Shown here piece after piece: positions 53,116-62,865 of a stretch of DNA of 64,000 nt. How positions within the stretch are numbered: the first letter of the stretch is position 1; every line of letters starts with the position of its first letter. The position numbers and the translations under genes were made by a program. The stretch comes from an uncultured Clostridia bacterium (GTDB lineage Bacteria > Bacillota > Clostridia > Christensenellales > UBA1242). The stretch is taken from assembly GCA_944381215.1 (NCBI GenBank), contig CALWKF010000005.1, positions 1 through 64,000 on the forward strand. The letters are read 5' to 3'. The notes below the pieces were generated by a model, which worked only from the letters and a program-made list of their open reading frames with translations, was not told the DNA's origin and ran no database searches.

Positions 53116-55206
53116 ATGCCAAAAGTTCGAGTAAGTCCAGACGGGGTATTAGAGATTTCGCCCGAGATTAGTGAGATTAGCGCGCTAGACTTTGCGCCAA
53201 TTTCGACTGGCTCGGTAAAAAAAGTTGTAATACCCTTTAACATAAACAAAATCGACATTGGCGCGTTTTATAACTTTCAAAATCTCGAGGAGGTCTTTAT
53301 CTCGGACGGCGTGATTGAAATCGGGCAGGAGGCGTTTAAAAATTGCCCTAAATTAAAGTCCGTGCGCCTACCTGTAGGGCTTAAAAAGATTCCTGCCCAC
53401 TTGTTCGACGGCGACGTCTCCCTTGAAAAAGTTGATATGGGGCGCGGGGTAGAAAAGATTGATAGCTCCGCATTTAGTGGTTGCAAAAGTTTAAAGAGTT
53501 TTATTTGTCCCGAAGGGTTGCGCATTATAAAGGACAGAGCGTTTTATGAGTGCGAAAATCTAACAGAAATCAAACTTAATGATAAGTTGGAGCAGATTGA
53601 ATTTAGAGCGTTTTACGAAACCAATATAAAGGACCTCTCGTTTCCTGAAAGCCTCAAAAAAATCGATAACCAATCGCACAAATTTGATTCAATAACCTCA
53701 AATTATCTTACCGACATTTCGAACGCGGTGGCTCAAAATTATGTCATTCATTATAAGTCAGGTGATTTGGCCTTCAATGATGACGAATTTGCAGTCGTAA
53801 ATGGTGTCGATAACACGGGTGCTGTATGGATAGATAGGCAAAGAGGAGATTTAATTGTTGCCGATGCCGAGGGCGTAGTTAGAGTGATTGAGCGTGACCA
53901 AAGGCTGAGATTGGAGAACAAGTGGAATGAGCTTGATAGGCTCGAGATTGGCTATTTCCCGCTAATTCTCGATTGGTTAAAGTGCCGAAATATTCCACAT
54001 CGGTCTGTCGTTCAGGCAATTCCTCGAGCAGAAATTCCGTACTTTCACGCGAACAATAACCCTAAAAACTGGGCGGAAATCAGTCGCATCGCAAATATGA
54101 AAACTATGGAAGGTAAGCAGGACCTTGCAAACCTTGCCCACGCGCTAGGCGTGTTTAGTAAGGACGGCAAGCAAAGCAAGACCGCCACAGATTTTATTAA
54201 AATGTACATACTCGACAATTACAATGAGGAGCAGTTCCATGCAAAGTTTAGTGGGTTCGATAGTGTTGAAACCCCCTTTAACCCGGAGTTTGCTAAGTTT
54301 TTTATGGAGTATTTCCCGAAAAACCCCGACTTTATGACCGTCACCGACTTTGAGGGCGAGACCTTCGACTTGCTGAAAAACTGCTACAATAACTTCGCCA
54401 AAATCCAAGAACTTTATCCAAATAAAAAGGTAATCACTCGCCACGACAACGAGCGTTTGACCCCAGAAATGGTGGCAAATGCATTAAGAGAATATAAGTA
54501 CGATTCCGTGACTAATGAGACTGAATTTCTTGCTAATACTATAAGCAAATTCGGCTACTCACAGTCGGACTTTGATAAACTCAGCGACTGGTTTATGCAA
54601 GGCAAGGCGATTCGCCCTGAGGATATGGTGTTAAAGGTGCAGGGCGATGATGAGAATCAGCCTGTTACGTACGAACTTCTTGATAAATCAGACCCCTTGG
54701 GCGCAGTGCTAGGCGATATCACTAACTGTTGCCAAACCGTAAATAACACTGCCGAGTCTTGTGTAAGGTATGGGATGACCCAACCGAATTCGGGCTTTAT
54801 CGTGTTCAAACACGGTAGCGATATTTTAGGTCAGGCGTGGGTGTGGTACGACGAGAAAGCCAAGCAGGTTACACTCGACAACATCGAAGTGCCTAGAAAG
54901 GTTTTAGAAAAGATAAGCACAAACCCTAAAATTGAGCACGAAATTCTAGATTGCCTAGATAGACTTGGCTCGGGCTTTGACAAGGCCATGAATAAAAAAA
55001 ATCACACCCTCGACCGCGTAACAATAGGTAAGGGGTATAACGACTTTAATAAAATTCTAAGCTCTAAACTTTCGACCATCAAGCGACCCGTAAAACTTTC
55101 CAATTACCAAGGCTACACCGATGCCGAAGAGCAATACTTACTCGAAAATTTCAGTAATGAATTTACAAAAACTCCCAAGCAAAACGCCCCAGAACAAATT
55201 ATGTAA
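53116..55206 (+). CDS. Leucine-rich repeat (BspA-like) protein with C-terminal 'DITNCC' domain, paralog 2
   Basis: 696 residues from the ATG at 53116 after CAGGAGG; an ATG 30 bases upstream has no ribosome site. Same architecture as the 48371 protein: LRR_5 repeats (~20-190; for example VVIPFNINKIDIGAFYNFQN), shared helical middle (AHALGVFSKDGKQSKTATDF; KKVITRHDNERLTPEM) and C-terminal LGDITNCCQTVNNTAESC, GFIVFKHGSDILGQAWVWYD, LDCLDRLGSGF, VTIGKGYNDFN. Many blocks are identical between the paralogs. No signal peptide. It follows the topoisomerase A gene by 40 bases, so co-transcription is likely. Confidence 0.85.
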   Translation: MPKVRVSPDGVLEISPEISEISALDFAPISTGSVKKVVIPFNINKIDIGAFYNFQNLEEVFISDGVIEIGQEAFKNCPKLKSVRLPVGLKKIPAHLFDGDVSLEKVDMGRGVEKIDSSAFSGCKSLKSFICPEGLRIIKDRAFYECENLTEIKLNDKLEQIEFRAFYETNIKDLSFPESLKKIDNQSHKFDSITSNYLTDISNAVAQNYVIHYKSGDLAFNDDEFAVVNGVDNTGAVWIDRQRGDLIVADAEGVVRVIERDQRLRLENKWNELDRLEIGYFPLILDWLKCRNIPHRSVVQAIPRAEIPYFHANNNPKNWAEISRIANMKTMEGKQDLANLAHALGVFSKDGKQSKTATDFIKMYILDNYNEEQFHAKFSGFDSVETPFNPEFAKFFMEYFPKNPDFMTVTDFEGETFDLLKNCYNNFAKIQELYPNKKVITRHDNERLTPEMVANALREYKYDSVTNETEFLANTISKFGYSQSDFDKLSDWFMQGKAIRPEDMVLKVQGDDENQPVTYELLDKSDPLGAVLGDITNCCQTVNNTAESCVRYGMTQPNSGFIVFKHGSDILGQAWVWYDEKAKQVTLDNIEVPRKVLEKISTNPKIEHEILDCLDRLGSGFDKAMNKKNHTLDRVTIGKGYNDFNKILSSKLSTIKRPVKLSNYQGYTDAEEQYLLENFSNEFTKTPKQNAPEQIM

Positions 55207-55209
55207 AAG

Positions 55210-55237
55210 AAGCAGACTAATTTTAGTCCGCTTTTTT
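55210..55237 (+). terminator. Rho-independent terminator after LRR paralog 2
   Basis: AAGCAGACTAA pairs with TTAGTCCGCTT (one A-C mismatch), then TTTTTT; 4 bases after the stop. Confidence 0.88.
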
Positions 55238-55385
55238 GTACTAAATTAAAAATTTCGCGAATACAATTAATTAAGCAACTTTTTCGACAAGTATAAATCT
55301 ATTTCGTGAGTTTAGACGCATTTAAGTCAATTATCTCTTGGGGTAGAATCGCCGAAATTTGCTAAAATTATAGTGTGAGGAAATT

Positions 55386-56159
55386 ATGAAATTTCTTGTA
55401 TTGAAGAAGACAGTCGTTTTCGCAACTTTTGGCCTCATTGTGCTGTGCGCAGTCCTAGCAATGCCTCTTGGTGAAAATTCAATTTCAGCCGTGTTTTTCG
55501 GCGACAACCTGCGTAAAGTCCCAATATATAATGTAGATACCACGGAAAAGCAAGTTGCCATTAGTTTCGATGCTGCGTGGGGCGCAGACAAGACTGAGGG
55601 CATCATGGAAATTCTAAAAGAGTACGACGTCGGGGCTACATTCTTCCTAGTAGGCTTTTGGGCGGAAAAGTATCCCGACCTAGTTAAACAGATTCACGAA
55701 AACGGATACGAGATAGGTACTCACAGTAATACACACCCTGACCTTACAAAACTCAACCGCGACCAAATCGACCTAGAACTAAACAATTCGATTTCAGCAA
55801 TTAAAACCGCTTGCGCTGACGTCGACATAAAGCTATTCAGGGCTCCATACGGCGCATATAATAATACCGTCATCGACTCCGCCGAGAATTTAGGCCTCAA
55901 AACCATTCAGTGGGATGTGGACTCCCTCGACTGGAAAGGGCTTAGCGGTGCAGAAATAGCCACTAGGATAATGGACAGAGTAAAGCCAGGCTCGATTATA
56001 CTTTGCCACAACAATTCCGACCACATCCTAGATGCCTTACCAATTGTCTTAGACAGACTAAAAATGCAGGGATATGAAATAACTTGTATAGGAGATCTGG
56101 TTTACGGCGATAATTATACTATTGACAGGGCGGGTGTGCAACATCAAAATACTATATAA
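55386..56159 (+). CDS. pdaB: Polysaccharide deacetylase, PdaB-type sporulation protein
   Basis: 257 residues. N-terminal membrane anchor/signal (about 8-28), then the NodB-type deacetylase: AISFDAAWGADKT (about 58-70, the PdaB form of the Asp motif), GATFFLVGFWAEKYP, metal site HSNTHPDL (about 113-120), RAPYGAYN (about 151-158) and the histidine in ILCHNNSDH. PdaB is needed for spore stability in B. subtilis. TGAGG precedes the ATG. Fits the spoIIA operon in the same window. Confidence 0.9.
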   Translation: MKFLVLKKTVVFATFGLIVLCAVLAMPLGENSISAVFFGDNLRKVPIYNVDTTEKQVAISFDAAWGADKTEGIMEILKEYDVGATFFLVGFWAEKYPDLVKQIHENGYEIGTHSNTHPDLTKLNRDQIDLELNNSISAIKTACADVDIKLFRAPYGAYNNTVIDSAENLGLKTIQWDVDSLDWKGLSGAEIATRIMDRVKPGSIILCHNNSDHILDALPIVLDRLKMQGYEITCIGDLVYGDNYTIDRAGVQHQNTI

Positions 56160-56171
56160 TAGGAGGAAAGT

Positions 56172-56846
56172 ATGAGTTTCGAATTTAACAACAACCGCGT
56201 GTATCTAGTCGGCAAGGTGGTGAGCGAACCGCGTTTTAGCCACGAGGTATATGGGGAAGGGTTTTACGATGTATTCTTGGAGGTTGACAGATTGTCTGAG
56301 CAAAAGGACATTATCCCAATTACGATTTCGGAAAGGCTGTTTTCAGACAACACCTTTACAATAGGCTCGACCATTGCACTTAACGGGCAGTTCCGCAGTT
56401 ACAATAAATTTATCGACGGCAAGAGCAAACTAATGCTCACAGTCTTTGTCCGCGAACTCGTCGAACCAGACGGCGCACTCAATAGTAACGTAATCGAGTT
56501 AACAGGCTATATCTGTAAAGAACCAATCTATCGCACCACTCCCTTTAAGCGCGAGATTTGCGACTGCCTAATCGCCGTTAACCGCGCCTATAATAAATCG
56601 GACTACTTGCCTTGTATCGCGTGGGGGCGGAACGCAAGATTCGTTAGTGGTTTGAGTGTCGGCGATAAACTCTACCTAACTGGACGAATCCAAAGTCGTG
56701 AATACCAAAAGCGACTCGATGATGACTCGATTGTAACCCGCACCGCTTACGAGGTTTCCGTTTCCAAAGTGTCCGACCATGATAACATTGACTACATCCT
56801 AAAACCATTTGATAACACGCCGAACCTCGCCAAAGTATCTAATTAA
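56172..56846 (+). CDS. Single-stranded DNA-binding-like protein with two OB folds
   Basis: 224 residues. Two SSB-like OB repeats: residues ~5-100 (NRVYLVGKVVSEPRFSH...FYDVFLEVDRLS) and ~110-212 (NVIELTGYICKEPIYRTTP...CDCLIAVNRAYNKSDYLPCIAWG). The acidic SSB tail is missing. Tandem-OB proteins of this type occur in Clostridia; they are distinct from the replicative Ssb (about 150 residues, one OB). Starts 12 bases after pdaB with AGGAGG, so probably the same transcript. Confidence 0.85.
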   Translation: MSFEFNNNRVYLVGKVVSEPRFSHEVYGEGFYDVFLEVDRLSEQKDIIPITISERLFSDNTFTIGSTIALNGQFRSYNKFIDGKSKLMLTVFVRELVEPDGALNSNVIELTGYICKEPIYRTTPFKREICDCLIAVNRAYNKSDYLPCIAWGRNARFVSGLSVGDKLYLTGRIQSREYQKRLDDDSIVTRTAYEVSVSKVSDHDNIDYILKPFDNTPNLAKVSN

Positions 56847-56871
56847 CCCCCTTAGCCTCGGGGGCTTTTTT
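56847..56871 (+). terminator. Rho-independent terminator
   Basis: CCCCC and GGGGG around TTAGCCTC, with an alternative AGCC/GGCT stem, then TTTTTT. Confidence 0.85.
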
Positions 56872-57316
56872 ATTTATCAAAATTCGTAATTTTTACGATT
56901 TTTTATAAAAAAATTCACAATAACATCCATTTTTTTAATTAATTTTTGATACTTTTTAACTATATTTTAATTACTTTATAAAATAAATTCAAAATAAAAT
57001 TAACACAATCACCAATTAATAATGCTAGCATCCTCAAATATTAATAATTATACATAAAAAAATTGGTTTTTAATACAAGCTAATACAAGTAAAAGAAATT
57101 AAAAGTCTTAAAAAACACGATAAAAATTTAAAAAAACTTAAAAAAACGACAAATTTAGCAAAATTTTATAAAATTTACTAAAAAAATTGTCAATATAAAA
57201 GCGTAAAAAATTATGTTTTATTATTCATATTTTTTATAATTATGCGTAAAATAGCGCGTTTTTGGCGATTTTTTTGATAAAAAATAATAAAATATTGCAT
57301 ATTTTTTCTATAAATA
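56872..57316. other. Very AT-rich gap
   Basis: About 445 bases, almost only A and T with many A runs. I see no gene, RNA or clear repeat. Ends at the promoter of the third LRR gene. Confidence 0.5.
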
Positions 57317-57345
57317 TTGACTTTTTTTAGAAAATGAGGTATACT
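57317..57345 (+). promoter_or_regulatory. Sigma-A type promoter of the third LRR gene
   Basis: TTGACT (57317-57322), 17 bases, TATACT (57340-57345); GTAGGAG and ATG at 57379 follow. An in-frame ATG at 57334 lies inside this promoter and is rejected as start. Confidence 0.7.
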
Positions 57346-57378
57346 AAATTAATAAATAATAAAGTAGGAGATTGTATT

Positions 57379-59226
57379 ATGCCAGAAAATCAAAACACAG
57401 AAAACCGTAGACAGCGCGCGACCCGTAGGGCTGGAAATGCAATTAGAGGCGGTAGTCGTACTGTTGCGGATTTAGCGACTCTAGGTGGTCATGTTAGACG
57501 CTACAACATTGACAGAAACTTTGTCGAGTTTGACAAAATTCCCGATGCAAGGAAACGTTATGTAACCCGTATTATGATGAATGCGGACTTGCGTAGTATT
57601 GGGCCCGAGTTTGCTTCGGGTGCAAAGCACTTGCGCGAGGTGAGATTCACTCCCGATCCAGATAGAGATAGACTAAACCGCGATGACCCGATCGGCGAAA
57701 AGGAAGTTTCTCTAATTGCCGTCATTCCCACTAACGCTTTTAGTGGTTGTGATAACCTAAATGTAGTCGATTGGGAGGCCCTCGCAAACTTGGCTCGTAT
57801 CGAATCAGGCGCATTTTCAAACACCGCCATTCGTGAAGTAGCGGAACTGCCAAACCTTACCTACATTGGCGAGGGTGCGTTCAACGAGTGTTCAAAGCTC
57901 CGCCACGTGTACCTTTCTGACGACGTAAAGTACATTGGTGCAAACGCATTTGCGGGATGTACTAGACTTGTAAACAATGATAAGGCAATTTTCGGTGGTC
58001 GTGGTGTGTTCGAGTTGCCTAAAAACCTTGAGTACTTGGGCGAAGGTGCGTTCGCTGGTTGTAAACGCATTAAGAAAGTTAAATTTCCCGAATCAATTCG
58101 CGAGGTTTCGGGTAACCCATTTATCAACGATTCTTGCTACAAGGAAAATGGTAAATTAAAACTAACTGCTCGTTGGCGCAACTGGCGCACTCAAATCGAG
58201 ATTCCAGGCATTGAACGCCACCCAATTCGTGCTAAAGAGCTTCAAAAGATTGAGACCAACCTTGACGGCCTCCGTCACATTCAATTAAAAGACGAGCACT
58301 ATATCGAGACTGAACCTGGGAAGTTCACTCAGGTTACTACCGAAAACTATGAGAAATGGTTGGAGGCGCGCAATGAAGCATACCAGTCGTTCCAGGTTAC
58401 TCCCGAGGCATTCCGCGATTACTGTATGTCAACATGGGGCAAGGAAATCGACCTTGCGAACATCCCTCAGTGGAAATTGGATGCATGGCTGAATGGCGTC
58501 GCACTCGAGGATGAGATTAACATTACCTTCGGCGTCGGTGACAGCGTGTCTATTTCACCTAAAAAACTGAAAGACGCAATCATGGCAATGCAAAAGGCAA
58601 ATGCTGTGAAGGAAGATGTACCGAGAGAGCCTACAGAGGAAAGTAAAAAAGCATTCGAGTTAAGTAAGCAACAGTTAATTGATGAAAGCTTTTACAAAGA
58701 TTTGCCTCTTCCATTTATCTCTACTATGAAGCGTTTCTATAATATCGATATCGCAAACCAAGCAGAAGTTGATGCGTTTATCGCTTCAAACAAGGGTAAA
58801 GAATTGCTAGAGGGCTTTGTTAAACAGGAGGAGCAAGTAGCAGAGAACGAGGCTGAAGCTAAGACCTCCTCTGTTACTGTTGAGACACCTGAACAATTTG
58901 GAGAAAATGAAGTTATTATTCCAGCAGAAGTTATCACTCCAGTTGCTGATGAGGCAACTCAAGATGTGCCACGAATTCCTCCAGCATCTGAATTATATAA
59001 GTTTATTCTGGAAAACAACTTATCTCAAGAGTACTTACAGCAAAAGGCAAGAGAGGGTGTGGATGTTAATGATCTAAGTGATTTACAGGCTGCTGTGCAG
59101 GCTGATGTTGCTCGTGCCGATATGGAACAAAAGCAACAACAAGCGATTGTGCATGCTGGTGCTGATAGTGTAGCTGCGGCAAAGAGCGAAGAAGAGCAGG
59201 TACTTGAACAATCGGCTTCTAGGTAA
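57379..59226 (+). CDS. Leucine-rich repeat (BspA-like) protein with long helical C-terminus
   Basis: 615 residues from the ATG at 57379. The N-terminus is basic (about ten Arg in 40 residues); residues ~60-260 have LRR_5 repeats (IAVIPTNAFSGCDNLNVVDW, LTYIGEGAFNECSKLRHVYL, LEYLGEGAFAGCKRIKKVKF). Beyond ~280 the sequence is helical, then Glu/Gln/Ala-rich to the end. There is no signal peptide and no DITNCC domain. It shares only the repeat type with the two paralogs at 48371 and 53116. Role unknown. Confidence 0.85.
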   Translation: MPENQNTENRRQRATRRAGNAIRGGSRTVADLATLGGHVRRYNIDRNFVEFDKIPDARKRYVTRIMMNADLRSIGPEFASGAKHLREVRFTPDPDRDRLNRDDPIGEKEVSLIAVIPTNAFSGCDNLNVVDWEALANLARIESGAFSNTAIREVAELPNLTYIGEGAFNECSKLRHVYLSDDVKYIGANAFAGCTRLVNNDKAIFGGRGVFELPKNLEYLGEGAFAGCKRIKKVKFPESIREVSGNPFINDSCYKENGKLKLTARWRNWRTQIEIPGIERHPIRAKELQKIETNLDGLRHIQLKDEHYIETEPGKFTQVTTENYEKWLEARNEAYQSFQVTPEAFRDYCMSTWGKEIDLANIPQWKLDAWLNGVALEDEINITFGVGDSVSISPKKLKDAIMAMQKANAVKEDVPREPTEESKKAFELSKQQLIDESFYKDLPLPFISTMKRFYNIDIANQAEVDAFIASNKGKELLEGFVKQEEQVAENEAEAKTSSVTVETPEQFGENEVIIPAEVITPVADEATQDVPRIPPASELYKFILENNLSQEYLQQKAREGVDVNDLSDLQAAVQADVARADMEQKQQQAIVHAGADSVAAAKSEEEQVLEQSASR

Positions 59227-59235
59227 TATTTTAAA

Positions 59236-59281
59236 CAAAAAACATACCATTTTGATGCAATTCAAATGGTATGTTTTTTTA
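59236..59281. terminator. Strong, probably bidirectional terminator
   Basis: ACATACCATTT (59242-59252) is exactly inverted as AAATGGTATGT (59264-59274), with A and T runs on either side. It lies between convergent genes. Confidence 0.92.
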
Positions 59282-59305
59282 TTAAGTATTTAAAGTTTAA
59301 CAATA

Positions 59306-61021
59306 TTAATTGTCTATAGTTTTGTTTTCACGGTGCTTTTTGTTGTTGAAATGAATCACAATCGCGATAATTATTGCCAGCACAAGCGACAAACACATCA
59401 GCACAATTCCCACGATTTGCGTGGTAGTCAAGGTGCCGTCGTTTACAAAACTCTGCGAAACATAGCCACTCCGCGATTCGCCGTCGACTAAATACTCGAT
59501 TCTGCAAACCCCGTCATTTGTCTCTAATACCGTGATACTATATCCTTTTTCAAGAGTATCTTGTTCCTCGGTCAAGCCCTCATCCGCATACACAATTGTC
59601 TCCGCGCGAGTGCTTGCGTTGCTGACAATCTCGTTGTCAATCGCGGTGTCGTGCTCAACTCCCACAGCAGTACGGCTGTCAATGTAGTAAACATTGCCCT
59701 CAAATTCCACCGCATAGAACGCGGTGCCCGAGCAGTCCGTTGGTAGGGTGGGGGAAGCCATAACATCGAGCACAGTACCATAATCAACCCTAGTTCCAAA
59801 AGGTGCCGAGATATCATCTTCTCGCATTACACTAAACGGTAGGTTATACAGCTTTGTTTGTTTGACCACCACGCGCACTTGTTCACTTCCGGGCACGTTT
59901 TGGGCCAAAGCGCAATCACTTTTTAGAATATATCCTAGCGCAAAATTTCCATTTAAATTACTGTCCAACACATAGTAAAAGTAATTGCTAATATCTTCAA
60001 TTAGTATCACGCTTTTACTTTCAGTATATGCAATGGCTGGCGAATTTAAACTTTGAAATTCGTAGATTTTGGCCCCAGCAGTCACATTTAACACAGACAC
60101 GACTTCAGTACTCGGTGCATAATTATACAAATCAATTGGTGCTTCAATCTCACTAAATGTCGTTACAAAATTCCCGAGACTACTCGATATCATGACGCTT
60201 TCGACATTATTATCCGTAATGATGTAGCAAACTCCAGTGGTGTAGTCTAGGGTAAAGCGCGAGTAGTTTTCTCCTAGCGCGACCGCTTCAATCGTGTTGT
60301 TAATTTTGTAAATCGAATCGCCCGCAAAGACATAAATATTGCCTAGGCTATCAACCTCAATATCAGTTATATTTTCTGTAATTTCGGTTGAAATTTGCGA
60401 AATTTGATTATTTTGTAGGTTAATTTCATATAAATTATTTAAAATACTAAAATACCCAAAGGTTCCAAACTCGTTTACCGCAAAACTTCCATTTGCAAAT
60501 TCAAGCGGAGCCTCTTCAAATTCGAAATCGCAAATTTTGCTCAAAATCAGTCCGTCAGTCGTCTCATCAAAGGTTACTTTTGCTAGCACACTATCAGCCA
60601 GCATGTAAATCTCGCCCGTAGCACTGACCGCAATCGCGCGATTTTGAGTGGGGAAGGCCTCTACTACTTCGCCATTTTTATACACTGTAATCTCAGTTAC
60701 ATCATTCAAATTCTCAAGGTTTAAAATGTATAAATATAAATTTTCTTTTATAAATATTAATTTATTACCAGTTGCTTCAATTGCCGAAATAATACCAGTC
60801 GTGCTATTATAGATTGGCTTGTTCTGTTCATTATATATATTGGTGCCGTCAGTATAATATAGGTCGCCATTGTATTGGACCAAATCTCTTACATCCACAC
60901 CCAAATCAAGTGTGGTTTTTTCTATATTATACGAAGTTGCAAATATCGGGGGAATGATACAAGCTGCGGTAAGTAAAATAAACAATACCATAGCACCCAA
61001 AAAAACCTTTGTTTTTCTCAT
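59306..61021 (-). CDS. Membrane-anchored extracytoplasmic protein, beta-propeller-like with SH3-like regions
   Basis: 571 residues. Cleavable or anchoring N-terminal signal (about 5-29). Residues ~35-330 are repetitive four-strand-like blocks (for example LVQYNGDLYYTDGTNIYN and IEVDSLGNIYVFAGDSIYKIN), a beta-propeller pattern. Residues ~385-530 hold two SH3-like segments (KQTKLYNLPFSVM; EKGYSITVLETNDGVCRIEY). A C-terminal membrane helix (about 538-560) and a short basic tail follow. Exposed on the cell surface and anchored at both ends by prediction. No enzyme motif. Confidence 0.8.
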   Translation of the reverse strand: MRKTKVFLGAMVLFILLTAACIIPPIFATSYNIEKTTLDLGVDVRDLVQYNGDLYYTDGTNIYNEQNKPIYNSTTGIISAIEATGNKLIFIKENLYLYILNLENLNDVTEITVYKNGEVVEAFPTQNRAIAVSATGEIYMLADSVLAKVTFDETTDGLILSKICDFEFEEAPLEFANGSFAVNEFGTFGYFSILNNLYEINLQNNQISQISTEITENITDIEVDSLGNIYVFAGDSIYKINNTIEAVALGENYSRFTLDYTTGVCYIITDNNVESVMISSSLGNFVTTFSEIEAPIDLYNYAPSTEVVSVLNVTAGAKIYEFQSLNSPAIAYTESKSVILIEDISNYFYYVLDSNLNGNFALGYILKSDCALAQNVPGSEQVRVVVKQTKLYNLPFSVMREDDISAPFGTRVDYGTVLDVMASPTLPTDCSGTAFYAVEFEGNVYYIDSRTAVGVEHDTAIDNEIVSNASTRAETIVYADEGLTEEQDTLEKGYSITVLETNDGVCRIEYLVDGESRSGYVSQSFVNDGTLTTTQIVGIVLMCLSLVLAIIIAIVIHFNNKKHRENKTIDN

Positions 61022-61327
61022 ATACTTTATCCTTTTTTTATATTATATCACAAATTCCAAATTAAAAAAACAAAAATTATAAAAAAGTTTAACATTTTTG
61101 CAATTTTGTACGTTAGGTGTCAAGAATTAATAATTATAATTAGAACAAATGTTCGAAATATTAAAAATCACCCAATAATTTTGAAAAATATAAAAAATTT
61201 TCAAAAATTTAAAAAAGTGTGGCACAAGATATTGACAAATACCAATTTCATAGGTTATTATTAATGTCGGAAGCGCGCGATAGGTGATGACATTTGAATT
61301 TTTTTGATAAAAAAAGGAGAAAGTATA
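61022..61327. other. Divergent gap before the ArpU-like gene
   Basis: About 306 bases. Promoter TTGACA (61232-61237), 18 bases, TATTAT (61256-61261). AATGTC (61263-61268) is inverted as GACATT (61287-61292) around a GC-rich core GGAAGCGCGCGATAGG. Otherwise AT-rich with no gene. Confidence 0.5.
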
Positions 61328-61870
61328 ATGAAAAATTTTATTTGGGCAAAGACACTTTTAGAAACTTACAAATATCTAAGACGGGTGATTGGTAGCATCG
61401 ACCGTCTAGTTGTGAATAGTGGTGTGCATAGTTATTCTGTGCGCCAGTATGAGAGCACATTAGATAAAATGGAGGCGATCATCGACCTAATCCAACGCAA
61501 AAAACACCTACTCGCAATAAAATCCATGATTGAGGAGGGCGTGAAAAATCTAGACCCCGAGCAGTCTAAATTGTTAGTCCTTAGATACTTCGATGGAATT
61601 CCTTGCGGGGAGTTAGCCGAAGACCTAGAAATCCCCAGACGTACACTCCACCGAAAAATCAACGAGGCACTCCTAGACTTTATGGACAAGCTGTGGAGGC
61701 TGGGGTATAGTGTCAGTACGATTGAACATCTAGTTGAAGAAGAAAATTGGATACTAGGGGTTTATAATTCCTATGTCGCTAAATATCGAAATAGGGATAA
61801 AACTTTGGTTCCATTTTCATTGTCCAAAACTGGACGATTGGATAAAATTATAAATTCAATTTATTACTGA
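61328..61870 (+). CDS. ArpU/sigma-70 region 4-like phage regulator
   Basis: 180 residues from the ATG at 61328 after AAAAAGGAG. Helical N-terminus, then LDPEQSKLLVLRYFDGIPCGELAEDLEIPRRTLHRKINEALLDFMDKL (about 85-132), a sigma-region-4-like HTH of the kind found in ArpU/DUF1492 late regulators, which lie just before terminase genes in phages of Gram-positives. Its position before a terminase gene supports a prophage. The C-terminus contains a Tyr-rich segment of unknown role. Confidence 0.7.
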   Translation: MKNFIWAKTLLETYKYLRRVIGSIDRLVVNSGVHSYSVRQYESTLDKMEAIIDLIQRKKHLLAIKSMIEEGVKNLDPEQSKLLVLRYFDGIPCGELAEDLEIPRRTLHRKINEALLDFMDKLWRLGYSVSTIEHLVEEENWILGVYNSYVAKYRNRDKTLVPFSLSKTGRLDKIINSIYY

Positions 61871-61926
61871 TTAGTAAAAAATGTTTGCATAGTACTTAAA
61901 ATTTGATAAAAAAGTGCATTTTTCTG

Positions 61927-62742
61927 TTAAAAATCAAAATTTTTATCATCTTTACTCTCTGGAAGAGAAAGTTTGTTGAGGTTTGCAATCTGCCTGGTGG
62001 CGACTTTTTTGTGCTTGCGCTTGCTTGGCCTGAATACAAGAATTAGCAAAATTATTGCTGGTATTGTGAGCCCTAGTATCAACAGCCAGTTACTGCCACT
62101 CTGTAATTCGGGTGCGATAATCGTATCTCCATTCACCGCCTCGCTAGGCTCAGTTTCAACGACCTCAGTGTTTGGTAAAATCTCGGTTAGGTTAGTTGTA
62201 AGTGGTGCGTATACGTAGCCTGTCAGTATCCCTTGCTCGAAACTTTTATAGCGGCAATAATACCACTCATCACCAAGGTCAGCATTCACAAGTTCGCCTC
62301 TAACCGCACCGAAGTATTCGATATCAGTCGCGTTAAACGGAATTGTTCCAATGTACTCGCTCGACGTATTCGGCTCGCTACGCATGACGAGATTCGCCAC
62401 CCCCTGAACTCCAAACGTGATGTTATCTAGGTATGGTGTAGTCGGTACCGAATAAACACGTTCGACGTTATCTCGAAGTACATAACCCGAAAAATCTTTG
62501 TACATAACAAATAGAAATAACTCATCATATTCGCTAATTAGTTGTACAAAGTATGTGGCAGGTAATGTAAAGTAAACATTAGTCGCTTCGCTTGATTCAA
62601 CGGGCGTGTGAAATAGAATCGTATTCTCACTCATAACACGATAATAGGTTATTTCTTCGGCTTTTGTAACTGGCACATTACAAAAATCGGTCAAACAGAA
62701 AATGCATAAAAATGCAGTTAAAATGTATAAATATGCACGCAT
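61927..62742 (-). CDS. Membrane-anchored extracytoplasmic protein with SH3-like domains
   Basis: 271 residues. N-terminal signal (about 1-28), two SH3-like segments (about 30-100 and 108-190; the second has GVANLVMRSEPNTSSEYIGTIP and DEWYYCRYKS), then a linker, a membrane helix (about 223-243) and a basic cytoplasmic tail (RPSKRKHKK). Layout and orientation match the 59306 gene. SH3b domains usually bind cell-wall peptides. It lies between the phage-like regulator and the terminase on the opposite strand, so it may be a morphon or a host gene. Confidence 0.8.
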   Translation of the reverse strand: MRAYLYILTAFLCIFCLTDFCNVPVTKAEEITYYRVMSENTILFHTPVESSEATNVYFTLPATYFVQLISEYDELFLFVMYKDFSGYVLRDNVERVYSVPTTPYLDNITFGVQGVANLVMRSEPNTSSEYIGTIPFNATDIEYFGAVRGELVNADLGDEWYYCRYKSFEQGILTGYVYAPLTTNLTEILPNTEVVETEPSEAVNGDTIIAPELQSGSNWLLILGLTIPAIILLILVFRPSKRKHKKVATRQIANLNKLSLPESKDDKNFDF

Positions 62743-62865
62743 AATTCACTCCTACAATATTATAACAAACAATGATTGTATTTCTCTTTGCAATTATTGT
62801 TTTTTTTACAAATTTTAAACCTAATGTTGGCATTTTTTAGAAAATTTAGTTGATTTGGTGGTGAA

